Assembly: GCA_964398055.1 (NCBI GenBank)
Contig: CAYNLK010000032.1
Location: 5,383-69,382 of the forward strand
DNA from: CAYNLK01 sp964398055
GTDB lineage: Bacteria > Chloroflexota > Anaerolineae > 4572-78 > J111
DNA: 64,000 bases
Direction: 5' to 3'
Shown: in pieces, positions 44,917 to 53,325 of the stretch
Layout of the letters: each line of letters starts with the position of its first letter
How positions within the stretch are numbered: position 1 is the first letter of the stretch
The notes under the pieces: generated by a model
What the model was told of the DNA's origin: nothing
What the model saw: the letters and a program-made list of their open reading frames with translations, nothing else
The model's database searches: none
Translations under genes and position numbers: made by a program

Positions 44917-45840
44917 ATGAAATTGGCCCCTGCGTTCGATGTTATTGGCCTTGGCGTCGCGACGGTAGATATCCTCAGCCTGGTTGACCATTTTCCGGCC
45001 CAAGAGGAAGTGCAGCAGGCCCTGGAGGTTACGCTACAAGGCGGTGGGCCGGTCGCCACAGCCCTGGTTGCTCTGGCCAGACTGGGCGGTCGAGCGGCGA
45101 TGATCGATGTCATCGGCGCTGATTGGCGAGGCGACCTGATCGTCAGTGAATTCGAGCAGGCCGGCGTTTGCACCGACTATTTACAGCGAGTAACGGGCGC
45201 GGCCTCGGCCACCTCATCGATTCTGGTCCGGCAGCGCGACGGCGCCCGTTCGATCATCTTCTATCCGAGTACGGCGCCGGAGGTATCCCCCTCGGCCATC
45301 TCACCCGAGCTGGTCGCCTCGACCAAAATTTTGCACATCAACGGCCGCCACTGGCTGGCCTGTTTGCACGCCGGCCGGTTGGCCCGCCAGCACGGGGTAA
45401 AAGTCTCCTTTGACGGGGGCGCCCACCGCTACAACCCGGAGATCAGCCAGTTGGTCCGCTTGACCGACATCTGCATTGTCGCCCGCGACTTTGCCCGCCA
45501 GTACACTGGCCTGGCTGAGATCGAACCGGCCGCGGCCCGGCTGCTGGCCGAAGGGCCGGAACTGGTCGTCATCACCGACGGGGTGCAGGGTAGTTGGGTT
45601 TACCCGCGGGGCGGGCCAGCCTTTCACCAGCCGGCCTTCCGGCTGCCCCACGTCGTCGATACGACCGGCTGCGGCGATAGCTACCACGGCGCTTTTTTGT
45701 TCGGGCTGGCGCGGGGCTATGCGTTGCAGGATACCGCCGCTCTGGCCAGCGCCATAGCAGCCCTCAATGCCCAGCGGCTCGGCGGGCGGGGCGGGTTGCC
45801 CACCCTGGCCGAGGTCACCGAGTTTTTGACCAACTCGTAA
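44917..45840 (+). CDS. PfkB-family carbohydrate kinase
   Basis: A 307-residue sugar or nucleoside kinase. It has VIGLGVATVDIL near the N-terminus, the GGGPVATALVALARLGG motif (about 47), and the C-terminal anion-hole/catalytic base motif DTTGCGDSYHGAF (base Asp about 252). The typical second motif has DTTGAGD; here Ala is replaced by Cys. The sugar substrate is not evident. It follows the two-component operon by six bases, so the kinase may be a target or a passenger of that operon. Confidence 0.88.
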   Translation: MKLAPAFDVIGLGVATVDILSLVDHFPAQEEVQQALEVTLQGGGPVATALVALARLGGRAAMIDVIGADWRGDLIVSEFEQAGVCTDYLQRVTGAASATSSILVRQRDGARSIIFYPSTAPEVSPSAISPELVASTKILHINGRHWLACLHAGRLARQHGVKVSFDGGAHRYNPEISQLVRLTDICIVARDFARQYTGLAEIEPAAARLLAEGPELVVITDGVQGSWVYPRGGPAFHQPAFRLPHVVDTTGCGDSYHGAFLFGLARGYALQDTAALASAIAALNAQRLGGRGGLPTLAEVTEFLTNS

Positions 45841-46056
45841 GTGGTTATTGTTTCGAAGGCAACCACGAGATAGAAATGAAAAAGTTGATACAGTCATTTT
45901 AGTAGATACCCAATTCCTACTACGAATTTCCGGTATAAACCTAATCAACCAACTATCCATCCATCCACCCCCTATTCTCTTGCCACATCAGCCACAATCG
46001 CATAAGATACAGCCTGCAAATCCTTACAAATTTCACAACAAAGGAGTTATTTCATT

Positions 46057-47082
46057 ATGGCTCAACGAATGGCCCTGTATATGCAGGACAAACATCCCAT
46101 TGCCTATGAGTTAGAAATTGCCAAATATGCCGAGGAGCGCGGCTTTTCGGAAATCTGGCAGGCCGATACCCGGCTGGCCCGTGACTGTGTGGTCATGATG
46201 AGCGCCTTTTTGACCCAGACCAAAAGGCTACGCCTGGGATCCGGCGTTTTGCCCATCTGGACCCGCAACCCGGCAGTGATTGCCGCTACCTGGAGCACCA
46301 TGTGGGAATTGGCCGGCAAAACCGCCGACGGCCGCAGCCGGGTGATGCTTGGCCTGGGGGCCTGGTGGGAACCGATTGCCGGCCGGGTCGGGGTCAAGCG
46401 GGAACGGCCGCTGGCGGCCATGCGGGAGCATATCGAGGTGCTGCGCCAGCTATTCTCGATGGAGGAAGTTACCTACCAGGGCGACTTTGTCTACCTGGAC
46501 CGGGTCAGGCTGGACGTGGCTTACGGCGATACCTCGCCCCGGGACATTCCGCTCTACATTGGGGCCACTGGCGACAAAATGCTGGAAATGGCCGGCGAAA
46601 TCTGCGATGGCGTAGTGCTGAATTACGTGGTTTCGGTCGATTACATCAAGCGAGCGGTCAGTCTGGTAGAGCAGGGGGCCAAAAAAGCCGGCAAAACGCT
46701 CGCCGACGTGGACCGGCCTGAACTGCTGGTCTGCTGCCTGTCGGACAAAGATCCGGCCGCGGCCATGGCCGAAGGCAAAAAGCTGGTAGCCTACTACCTG
46801 GCCACCGAGCCTCACATTATGAAGGCCAGCAATGTGGATGAAGAGCTGCTGGCCAAAGTCCAGTCGATTATGAGCTGGCCGGCCACGGAAGAGGATTACA
46901 TCAAGGCCAGTAAAGTCATCCCCGATGACGTGGTCCGCAGCCTGATGGCCGTGGGCACCACGGCCGAGTGCCAGGCCAAGGTGGCCGAGTATATCAAAGC
47001 CGGGGTCACCTGCCCCATCCTCTACCCGATGATGGACGACATCAGGCCGGTTGTCGATGCTTTTGCGGACTGGGAGCCGTAA
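46057..47082 (+). CDS. LLM-class (F420/flavin-dependent) oxidoreductase
   Basis: A 341-residue bacterial-luciferase-like TIM barrel. It shows AEERGFSEIWQADTR, RLRLGSGVLPIWTRNP, VMLGLGAW, VLRQLF and PLYIGATGDKMLEMAGEICDG, as in F420-dependent methylene-H4MPT-reductase-like and monooxygenase-like proteins. AAAGGAG lies before the ATG. The exact reaction is unknown. F420 use is probable since Chloroflexota make this cofactor, but FMN cannot be excluded. Its 3' end overlaps that of the convergent MFS gene by 41 bases. Confidence 0.88.
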   Translation: MAQRMALYMQDKHPIAYELEIAKYAEERGFSEIWQADTRLARDCVVMMSAFLTQTKRLRLGSGVLPIWTRNPAVIAATWSTMWELAGKTADGRSRVMLGLGAWWEPIAGRVGVKRERPLAAMREHIEVLRQLFSMEEVTYQGDFVYLDRVRLDVAYGDTSPRDIPLYIGATGDKMLEMAGEICDGVVLNYVVSVDYIKRAVSLVEQGAKKAGKTLADVDRPELLVCCLSDKDPAAAMAEGKKLVAYYLATEPHIMKASNVDEELLAKVQSIMSWPATEEDYIKASKVIPDDVVRSLMAVGTTAECQAKVAEYIKAGVTCPILYPMMDDIRPVVDAFADWEP

Positions 47083-48379
47083 TCCGGCTGCGGCGAATGG
47101 CCGGACTGGCCAGGGCGTACAAAGCCGTGCCCAGATAAAGCAGGCCGGCCAGAAAATAGACCCACCGAATCGGAAGCTGGTCGGCCAGCCAGGCAAAGGC
47201 CAGGCCGGCCAGCATAAAATTCAGGTTGGCCAGCATGGAGCGGGTCGCAAAAATCCGGCCCAACATGTCGGCGCTCACCGAGGCTTGCAGCAGCGAGTCC
47301 TGGGCCACATCACGCATGGCCGAAGGGGGACCAAACAGGAGCGCCAGGATGACGGTCAGGGCCAGAGTGGGGCTAAAGGCATAGGCTATCGTCATCAGGC
47401 TGAAAAGAAAAGCATTCCAAATGATGATCTGGCCGGGCCGGCGGGCCATCTGGCCGGCAAGCACGGCCGCGATAGTAGCGCCCAGCAACTGGCCGCCGTA
47501 AAAGGCAGCATTCTGGTAGCCCCATCCTTCCGGGCCGGCGGCCAGGGCCTGCTGGGTAAAAACAAGCATCAGCGGCGCGGTCCAAATCCCGTGAGGGATG
47601 TGCTCGAACACCTCCAGTGTGACCAGCGGCCGGGCCAGGGCATGATCACGCAGATAGACCAGGCCAGCCAGCACATCCCGGCCCAGCGAGACGTGGCGGA
47701 AAGGCAGCGACGCGTCGGCGGTACGTTTGGGTACGGTCAACAACGCGACGGAGCCGGCGGCAATCAGAAAACCGACCAGATTCAGCAGCACCAGGGTTTG
47801 AAAACCAAGCTTGAGAATCAGCAGGCCGCCCAAGGCATAGCCGGCCGCCAGGGCCGCCTGCTTGGTGCTCATCATCAGGCTGTTGGCCCGCACCAACTGT
47901 TCATTGGCAACAATCGAGGGCAAGATGGCAATGCGGGCCGGTTCATAAAACGCGCCGGCTACGGCCAGGCCGGCCACCACCACATAAATTCCCACCACTT
48001 GAACGATTTGCCCTTGCACAAACAGGAGCAGCAGGCCCACCAGCCCGGCCCGCAGCAGATTTGTTGCCATCAAGACCCGTTGGCGCGGATAGCGGTCGAC
48101 CAGCACCCCAGCGAAGGGACCCAGCAGAAAGGGCGGCAGGGTTTTGGCAACCATCACCCCGGCAGTTTGCAGGGCCGAGCCGGTCTGGGCAAAGATGACC
48201 ACCATCACCCCGACGTCATAGAGCACATCGGCCAGCGTAGTGACGACCTGAGCCAACCACAGCAGGCTAAAGTTACGATTTTGGGCCAGTGAGGTAGTTA
48301 TGAGCAATTCCTCAAGCTTAAACTTGGGCAAGCTTAACACAGATTCCGGCTTTGGCAAAGCCCTGAATTCATTGTTCAT
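47042..48379 (-). CDS. MFS transporter (DHA3-type efflux-like)
   Basis: A 445-residue major facilitator with about twelve membrane helices. It has LLWLAQVVTTLADVLYDVGVMV in helix 1, the loop 2-3 motif GVLVDRYPRQRVLM and the DNA stretch for ARIAILPSIV. The order resembles macrolide-efflux or multidrug carriers (DHA3). The start at 48379 lies inside a heptamer repeat and has no clear ribosome site; a start further downstream is possible since the first 30 residues are not membrane-like. The last residues overlap the convergent oxidoreductase gene. Confidence 0.82.
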   Translation of the reverse strand: MNNEFRALPKPESVLSLPKFKLEELLITTSLAQNRNFSLLWLAQVVTTLADVLYDVGVMVVIFAQTGSALQTAGVMVAKTLPPFLLGPFAGVLVDRYPRQRVLMATNLLRAGLVGLLLLFVQGQIVQVVGIYVVVAGLAVAGAFYEPARIAILPSIVANEQLVRANSLMMSTKQAALAAGYALGGLLILKLGFQTLVLLNLVGFLIAAGSVALLTVPKRTADASLPFRHVSLGRDVLAGLVYLRDHALARPLVTLEVFEHIPHGIWTAPLMLVFTQQALAAGPEGWGYQNAAFYGGQLLGATIAAVLAGQMARRPGQIIIWNAFLFSLMTIAYAFSPTLALTVILALLFGPPSAMRDVAQDSLLQASVSADMLGRIFATRSMLANLNFMLAGLAFAWLADQLPIRWVYFLAGLLYLGTALYALASPAIRRSRITAPSPQKHRQPA

Positions 48380-48401
48380 TATTCATTGCTCATTGTTCAT
48401 T
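48371..48401. repeat. Degenerate heptanucleotide tandem repeat (ATTGTTC)4
   Basis: ATTGTTC, ATTATTC, ATTGCTC, ATTGTTC, then ATT. It occupies the gap between the MFS and ribokinase-like starts and includes the MFS start codon. Confidence 0.75.
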
Positions 48402-48421
48402 TCCCGGAGAGGAGCACCCCA

Positions 48422-49354
48422 ATGACCAGACCGATCATCACCGTGGTGGGTAGTTTTGCCGTCGGTATGACCATCCGCACCAGCCACATGCCGGTTTTTG
48501 GCGAAACGCTGCGCGGTTCCGATTTCGATATGGGCCCCGGCGGCAAAGGTTCAAACCAGGCCGTGGCCGCAGCCCGGTTGGGGGCCGACGCCTACTTTGC
48601 CGGCCTCATCGGCCACGACAAGCTGGCCGAAATCGCGGTGGAACTGTACGCTGCTGAAGGGGTCAACACCGCCTACCTGCGCCGGACCTCGGCCAAAGCC
48701 ACCGGAGTTGGTTTCATCATCCTCAATCACGCCGGCGACAACGGCATCATCCTCGATATGGCCGCCAATACCTTGATGGACGCTGCCTTCGTGGACGAAG
48801 TCGAGCCGCAGTTGGCCCGCAGCGATATCGTGTTATCGGTGCTGGAGATTCCGGTGGAGGCTGCGGCCCGGGCGATGGAATTGGGCCGCCAGCACGGCGT
48901 TCGCACCTTGCTGAATCCGGCCCCGGCGGCCCCGCTCGACCCAACCATCCTGCAAAACGTGGATATCTTGACCCCCAACGAGACCGAACTGCGGATTTTG
49001 CTCGGCCTGCGCCCCGACGATCCCACACCGACCCGGCAACTGGCCGCGCAACTACAAACCCGCGGCGTCCAAACCATCGTGGTGACTCGAGGGGAGCAAG
49101 GGGCCTTGATTTTGACCGATGATACGGTGATTGAAGTGCCTGGCGTCAAAGTCGAGGTGGTCGATACGACCGGGGCCGGGGATGCTTTCAATGCGGCCCT
49201 GGCCGTGGCCCTGGCCGAGGGGCAGACACTGGAGGCCGCGGTCAAATTTGCCAACTGCGCCGGCGCCCTGGCCTGCGCCAAACTCGGCGTCATCCCGGCC
49301 CTGGCGTTTCGCGAGGAGGTCGAACGGTTGTATATGGAAAATTCTTTCCGTTGA
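48422..49354 (+). CDS. Ribokinase-like PfkB-family kinase
   Basis: A 310-residue kinase close to ribokinase: MGPGGKGSNQAVAAARLG (about 38-55), GFIILN, LLNPAPAAPLD, DILTPNETEL and the base motif DTTGAGDAFNAAL (about 250). However, the ribose-contacting N-x-D of ribokinase after the first strand is replaced (VVGSFAVGMTIRTSHMP), so another pentose, hexose or nucleoside may be the substrate. The ATG at 48422 has GAGGAG upstream; the longer frame from 48386 is unlikely. It is next to other sugar genes. Confidence 0.88.
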   Translation: MTRPIITVVGSFAVGMTIRTSHMPVFGETLRGSDFDMGPGGKGSNQAVAAARLGADAYFAGLIGHDKLAEIAVELYAAEGVNTAYLRRTSAKATGVGFIILNHAGDNGIILDMAANTLMDAAFVDEVEPQLARSDIVLSVLEIPVEAAARAMELGRQHGVRTLLNPAPAAPLDPTILQNVDILTPNETELRILLGLRPDDPTPTRQLAAQLQTRGVQTIVVTRGEQGALILTDDTVIEVPGVKVEVVDTTGAGDAFNAALAVALAEGQTLEAAVKFANCAGALACAKLGVIPALAFREEVERLYMENSFR

Positions 49355-49452
49355 CAACTTACGAATGGAAAACCACCGCTGCTTGACGGAGGCGCAGCGC
49401 CGGGATTGTGGGCAAAATCAACTTTGCTTTTGCTCAACTTTCTCGCCAGTAG

Positions 49453-50358
49453 TCAAAGGGATTTTCGCGCCGCGCGCCGGGCCAGCAAGAGGGGCGCAAC
49501 TTCTCCGGCCTCACCGCGCTTGCTTTTGAGGGCGACGGCGCCGGTAACGGCCTGTTTCAAAATGGGCATCGAGTGGGCCAGATTGCACCGGGCGGCGACG
49601 GCGTTGTCCATCAGAGCCAGCAATGCCTGACCGGGGGTGAGTTTGCGAGGTTGCCATACTGCTTCGGGGTGATACTCGGTGACGACGATCAGGCCCACCG
49701 GCAGCGGTTCAACCCCGATTTGCCCGCCGAGTTCTTCAGCCGTAATTTCGCGGCCCGGCTGTCCATTGTTACCTCGAATAGAGAGGGGGCGGGGGTAGGG
49801 GTGAACCCGGCCTTCTTTATCCAGCACAGCAAACTCATCCGAGTAATACACGGCCCCGGCCTCAACCAGCGCTTTGACCAGCGTGGTTTTGCCGGCGAAG
49901 CTCCGGCCTGGAATGAGGATGGCCTGTCTTTGCCAACCAACCGCGACTGCGCCGGCGTGGACAAAAAGGCAATCCGAGGCCAGGAAGGCGGTCAGCAATT
50001 CAGCGTGCCGCGCCAGTGTGTTGAAAAGTTGAGGCAGTTCCAGGGTGCGGGCCAACAGAGCCGAGCCGCAGTAGAGCAAATGATAATTACGTTGACCCTT
50101 GCGTTTACTTGGCGCAGCCAATCGCAGCGAGTACAAAATATCTACCTCGACTGCGTCATCGGTATCGCCGGTGGGAGTGGCTTGCCAGCCCAGCGGTAAA
50201 CGGGGGGCGGCCTGTTCCAGCGCCGCCGGGTGATTGGCCCGCAGGCCAAAGCGCAGGCCATAGGCCGTAAAATTTTGTCCAACCGTCCAGCCTGGACGGT
50301 CTACTTTGACCTGTAAGAGGGTGGTGTAGGATAGGATGGGCAAGGGGCTGGTTGGCAT
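49453..50358 (-). CDS. HPr-kinase/phosphorylase-like (HprK-related) P-loop protein
   Basis: A 301-residue protein. An N-terminal part (about 1-110; VDRPGWTVGQ, TAYGLRFGLRANHP) precedes an HprK-like domain with HAGAVAV (about 135), Walker A IPGRSFAGKTTL (about 150) and YSDEFAVLD (about 176). HprK-related kinases accompany PqqD-like proteins in peptide-modification (RiPP) systems, and a PqqD-like gene is present here. The ATG at 50358 (MPTSP) is supported by the truncated second copy at 54484, which begins MPTNP; a GTG at 50418 overlapping the upstream stop is the alternative. The substrate is unknown. Confidence 0.75.
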   Translation of the reverse strand: MPTSPLPILSYTTLLQVKVDRPGWTVGQNFTAYGLRFGLRANHPAALEQAAPRLPLGWQATPTGDTDDAVEVDILYSLRLAAPSKRKGQRNYHLLYCGSALLARTLELPQLFNTLARHAELLTAFLASDCLFVHAGAVAVGWQRQAILIPGRSFAGKTTLVKALVEAGAVYYSDEFAVLDKEGRVHPYPRPLSIRGNNGQPGREITAEELGGQIGVEPLPVGLIVVTEYHPEAVWQPRKLTPGQALLALMDNAVAARCNLAHSMPILKQAVTGAVALKSKRGEAGEVAPLLLARRAARKSL

Positions 50359-50417
50359 TTTTTCACCAGGATGCACCGAAGAGATAGTCTGGGTCTGGGC
50401 AGTCTTATCATTCAGCA

Positions 50418-51785
50418 CTACAGAATGTCCTTGTAGTAGACCGATTTGTTCCCCACTAGGGCGCCGATAGACGTGCCGGTGTTGATGTATATGGTACAGG
50501 CATTTACGAGCGTATTGAGATCACCGCTGGAGGCCGCGGCGACAAAGAGACCGTGGGTTTTCATCAGGATGGTGGTCAGGTTTTGTTGCTGCGGCATGGC
50601 CTTGTTCGACATCAAATCGAATGCAGCGTTGTCGTACATGGTCTCCAATAGATCGGTAAACTCGGAGACATCGGTGGGTTCCTCAAAATTCTCCCAGAAG
50701 GCGGCGATCTGCTGTTGGATGTGAGGCTGGAAGCCCTGTACCAGATTGCCAAAGAACGTTCTTCTATCCAACTTGTACTCTTGAAAAACAACGGTCTGAT
50801 CCTGATCGAGTTTGGCTTTTACGTTATGAGCAAAAGCGCCGATGGCGGAATTCCAGTCACCCTGATCAATCACGAGATTGGCAGGATTGTTATGTAGAAT
50901 ATACACCAGGTTGGCTTCCGCCTGCGGAATAGTTGTGACCGGGGGGCCGCCTGCAAGACCGACAAGGTGATTGTATGCTATCAGGAGATTGCCGCCGTTG
51001 CTTGCTATGTTAGCTTCGGTGGTGGCATAGACTGCATCGCGCATCAGGGAACTCATAACGATGTGTCGCCGATGCCAGGCGCCACCTTGGGTCTGATTGA
51101 AGATAGCGGTCAGTTTAGAGGAAAAAGCCGGCCGGCCACGGCCCAGCATGCCACCCTTTGCGTTCGCAGTATCCAGATCATTCGCCAGGGTCTGGGCGTC
51201 AGTATAGTTCCGAGTAATGGAGTCCCCGGCCCAGCGAATCAGAGTTTGCTTGCGCTTGTAGCGGCTTTGCACCCAATTTGTCACCTGTGGCCAAATGTTG
51301 GCTGGGTTGGTCTCGCCATTCAGATTCACAGTCCGCTGCAGAGGACCGGGTGCGGAATATAGGCGCTGTTTTTGTCCTGGATCTCCAGGGATATCTGTTC
51401 CATTTGTGAATGGCAAAGCCTGTACTTCGGCGAGCTTGTCAGAATTGTCATGGAGTTGCCCATCATCCATAGAGAGGCCTGAATGGTTTTCAATGCCGGC
51501 TTTTAGTTTGTCTGGCAGACCGGTGTCGTTTTCCTTATTTTGAAGTGGTTGCTGTTGGGCCGTTTGAGCAAAAAGCCGGCCGACCGCTTGGTTACCAATC
51601 GAACGCTGAAGTTGTAGCACCTCACACGAGTTCAGCGAAGTCAGGTCAAGTCTAGCTCTCTGAATGATAGCAGCGGGATGGGGTTGCTGTTGAACTACTA
51701 TATCTAATTTTTCGGTAGCGGGCTTCAGCAACCTTGGTTTGACGCTTCTCTTATCATTACTGCGCGTTTGCTCTTTCAAGGACAT
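50418..51785 (-). CDS. DUF4157-like protein lacking the HExxH motif, with unknown C-terminal domain
   Basis: A 455-residue protein. Residues about 50-75 hold LQRSIGNQAVGRLFAQ, and about 88-150 match the DUF4157 pattern (LPDKLKAGIENHSGLSMDD, VQALPFTNGTDI, PGQKQ). The HEAWHVVQQ zinc-protease segment expected next is absent; LYSAPGPLQ follows instead. DUF4157 proteins are known cargo or partners of extracellular contractile injection systems. The last 290 residues form a helical domain with a conspicuous WHRRHI stretch (about 240) that I do not recognise; a toxin or nuclease role is a guess. GGGAGA precedes the ATG. Its TAG stop overlaps the GTG alternative of the HprK-like gene. Confidence 0.7.
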   Translation of the reverse strand: MSLKEQTRSNDKRSVKPRLLKPATEKLDIVVQQQPHPAAIIQRARLDLTSLNSCEVLQLQRSIGNQAVGRLFAQTAQQQPLQNKENDTGLPDKLKAGIENHSGLSMDDGQLHDNSDKLAEVQALPFTNGTDIPGDPGQKQRLYSAPGPLQRTVNLNGETNPANIWPQVTNWVQSRYKRKQTLIRWAGDSITRNYTDAQTLANDLDTANAKGGMLGRGRPAFSSKLTAIFNQTQGGAWHRRHIVMSSLMRDAVYATTEANIASNGGNLLIAYNHLVGLAGGPPVTTIPQAEANLVYILHNNPANLVIDQGDWNSAIGAFAHNVKAKLDQDQTVVFQEYKLDRRTFFGNLVQGFQPHIQQQIAAFWENFEEPTDVSEFTDLLETMYDNAAFDLMSNKAMPQQQNLTTILMKTHGLFVAAASSGDLNTLVNACTIYINTGTSIGALVGNKSVYYKDIL

Positions 51786-51921
51786 AAATATCTCCCTGCG
51801 AGTGTTGCGGGCTAACTTTCAGAGACCGGGGGTTCACCAGCTAAGCGATTCATCTGGGAACCACCACGGACACCGACCAGGTTTGAAGGCGCTGAAATGT
51901 CGGTCCTTCCCAGCGATTCAC

Positions 51922-52560
51922 CTACCAACTAATCATCACCTGCCCATTACCACTGCGGACACCCTGGGTATGGGTAGCCCCGGCCGGGAACGACGACCCA
52001 CCGCCGCCGCCACTGCCGCTATTGCCGGAGTGGCTGCCGCCGCCGCCACCACCAAAGTAACCGCCGCCGCCGCCACCGCCGCCAAATAAACCGGCACCAT
52101 CATCACCGCCGGAGCCGCCGCTACCTGACGCGCCGTCCGTGCCGGCGCTACCTGTGCCGGCCCCAGCGCCACCAGTGCCACCGGCGGCCTGAGTGCCGCC
52201 GCCGCCACCAACAGAACTGCCACCGTTACTGCCGTTACCGCCGGTTGTGCCACCGCCGGCCCCACCAGCACCGCCGCTTGGAGTGCCGCCGCCGCCGCCA
52301 CCACCGGCTACCACCAGCCGGGTGGCGCCCCGGCGCACGTCAGATGCGCCGCCGCCGCCGCCGCCATCCCCGGTACTGGCGCCGCCCCCATTAAAACCAC
52401 CTATACCGTTGCTGGCACCACCTTGGCCGCCCACGTTGACAGTTAACGTTTCGCCCGGTGTTACAGCAACAACTGCGGTGACCCGGCCGCCCAGCCCACC
52501 GCCGCTGCCTATACCATCACCGCCCTGCGCGCCAGAAGCCTCAACGGTTACACTTGTCAC
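51922..52560 (-). CDS. Glycine-rich secreted-type repeat protein, 5' end doubtful
   Basis: About half of the 212 residues are Gly, with runs of GGGGGG, and Ser/Ala-rich linkers. VTVEASGAQGG at the start and TLTVNVGGQGG and RLVVAGGGGGGG strands match the glycine-rich module of ALK-like and bacterial surface proteins. The frame is open for a further 30 codons upstream to a TAA at 52653-52651. That stretch reads TENPEEPFDFTGAAQ and TVPAGVTSVTV, clearly part of the domain, but it offers no ATG/GTG/TTG start. The GTG at 52560 lacks a ribosome site. The gene seems to have lost its start through the inverted-repeat element. No signal peptide remains. Confidence 0.6.
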   Translation of the reverse strand: MTSVTVEASGAQGGDGIGSGGGLGGRVTAVVAVTPGETLTVNVGGQGGASNGIGGFNGGGASTGDGGGGGGASDVRRGATRLVVAGGGGGGGTPSGGAGGAGGGTTGGNGSNGGSSVGGGGGTQAAGGTGGAGAGTGSAGTDGASGSGGSGGDDGAGLFGGGGGGGGYFGGGGGGSHSGNSGSGGGGGSSFPAGATHTQGVRSGNGQVMISW

Positions 52561-52606
52561 CCCGGCCGGTACAGTAAAAATTTGGGCCGCGCCGGTAAAA
52601 TCAAAT

Positions 52607-52804
52607 GGTTCTTCAGGATTTTCCGTACAGCATACTATATATAGTGGTGGTTAATACGTACCTCCAAATGAAATCTTCTAAAGCAACCTCGATATATAGT
52701 GCATCTACACTGGAAGTACACTAGATGTTGTGATTTTATACGAAGTTTACTTAAAAAATCGCCTCACTATATATAGTGGTATGCACGGAAAATACCAAAG
52801 AACC
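52607..52804. mobile_element. MITE-like element with 43-bp imperfect terminal inverted repeats
   Basis: The left arm (52607-52650; GGTTCTT, ATTTTCCGT, GCATAC, ACTATATATAGT, GGTGG) returns inverted as the right arm (52762-52804) with small indels. The palindrome ACTATATATAGT lies at 52634 and 52766, with a partial copy near 52691. An inner CATCTA...TAGATG dyad lies near the centre. The 198-bp AT-rich unit encodes no protein. Its right arm holds the stop of the PqqD gene and its left arm the 5' edge of the glycine-rich frame. Confidence 0.6.
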
Positions 52805-53284
52805 AATCAAATGTTTGCGAGCCGGGAGCCGGAGTGGGTGTTGCTGTTGCTCCCGGCACAGGGGTGGATGTGGCGGTTGGCATGGGCGATTGGGCCTCTA
52901 CCGGCCCCGGCGTAACAATGGAACTGACCACCGGCAGCATCACCGCGGCCACGCCCAACCGGGCCAGCAACTCCCGGCGGGTATATACCTTGTGTCCGGC
53001 CGGCCTGACCACCGGGTGTTCCAGCAGGTGGGCCTGCTCCAGCCGTTTGAGGGCCAGCCAGACCAGTTCTTCGGCCTGGGCCGGGGTCAGGTCGCCATGC
53101 AACTGGGCCGCCATCTCTTGCGGCGTGGTCCGGCCGTCGCATAGCTCCCACACCCTGGCTGCGCTGGGGTTGAGGTTATATGCACCTTCAGCCGCTGCCA
53201 GTCGTAAATGCACAACTCGCCATCCAGCATTTCTACGTGTACGGTTTCAATTCTTTTGGGGTGTTGGGGCAAATGTTTTTGCAT
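52767..53284 (-). pseudogene. PqqD-family protein with a frameshift
   Basis: The ATG at 53284 (AGGAGAGG upstream) opens a PqqD N-terminus (MLDGELCIYDWQRLKVH). The continuing homology NLNPSAARVWELCDGRTTPQEM is in another frame, joined near 53180 as if one T had been lost in GTGCATATAAC. The second half continues to 52767 with a PqqD helical part, then TRRELLARLG and a hydrophobic segment (AAVMLPVVSSIV) and a Thr/Pro tail. Intact proteins of this kind chaperone precursor peptides. A sequencing error or a programmed -1 shift are alternatives to decay. The stop lies inside the right arm of the MITE-like element. Confidence 0.7.
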
Positions 53285-53325
53285 TGTTCCTCTCCTTTTG
53301 GTTTAATTTGGTTTAAAATAAAAAG

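Noticed and set aside
45841..45866. Possible terminator GTGGTT...AACCAC after the PfkB gene
   Set aside because: Only a six-base stem with a long loop and no T-run.
47051..48292. 413-residue plus-strand frame
   Set aside because: Antisense of the MFS transporter; rich in Gln, His and Gly without domain signs. High GC keeps the frame free of stops.
52193..52654. Plus-strand proline-rich 153-residue frame
   Set aside because: It is the antisense of the glycine-rich gene; GGN codons read backwards give the Pro runs, and there is no ribosome site.
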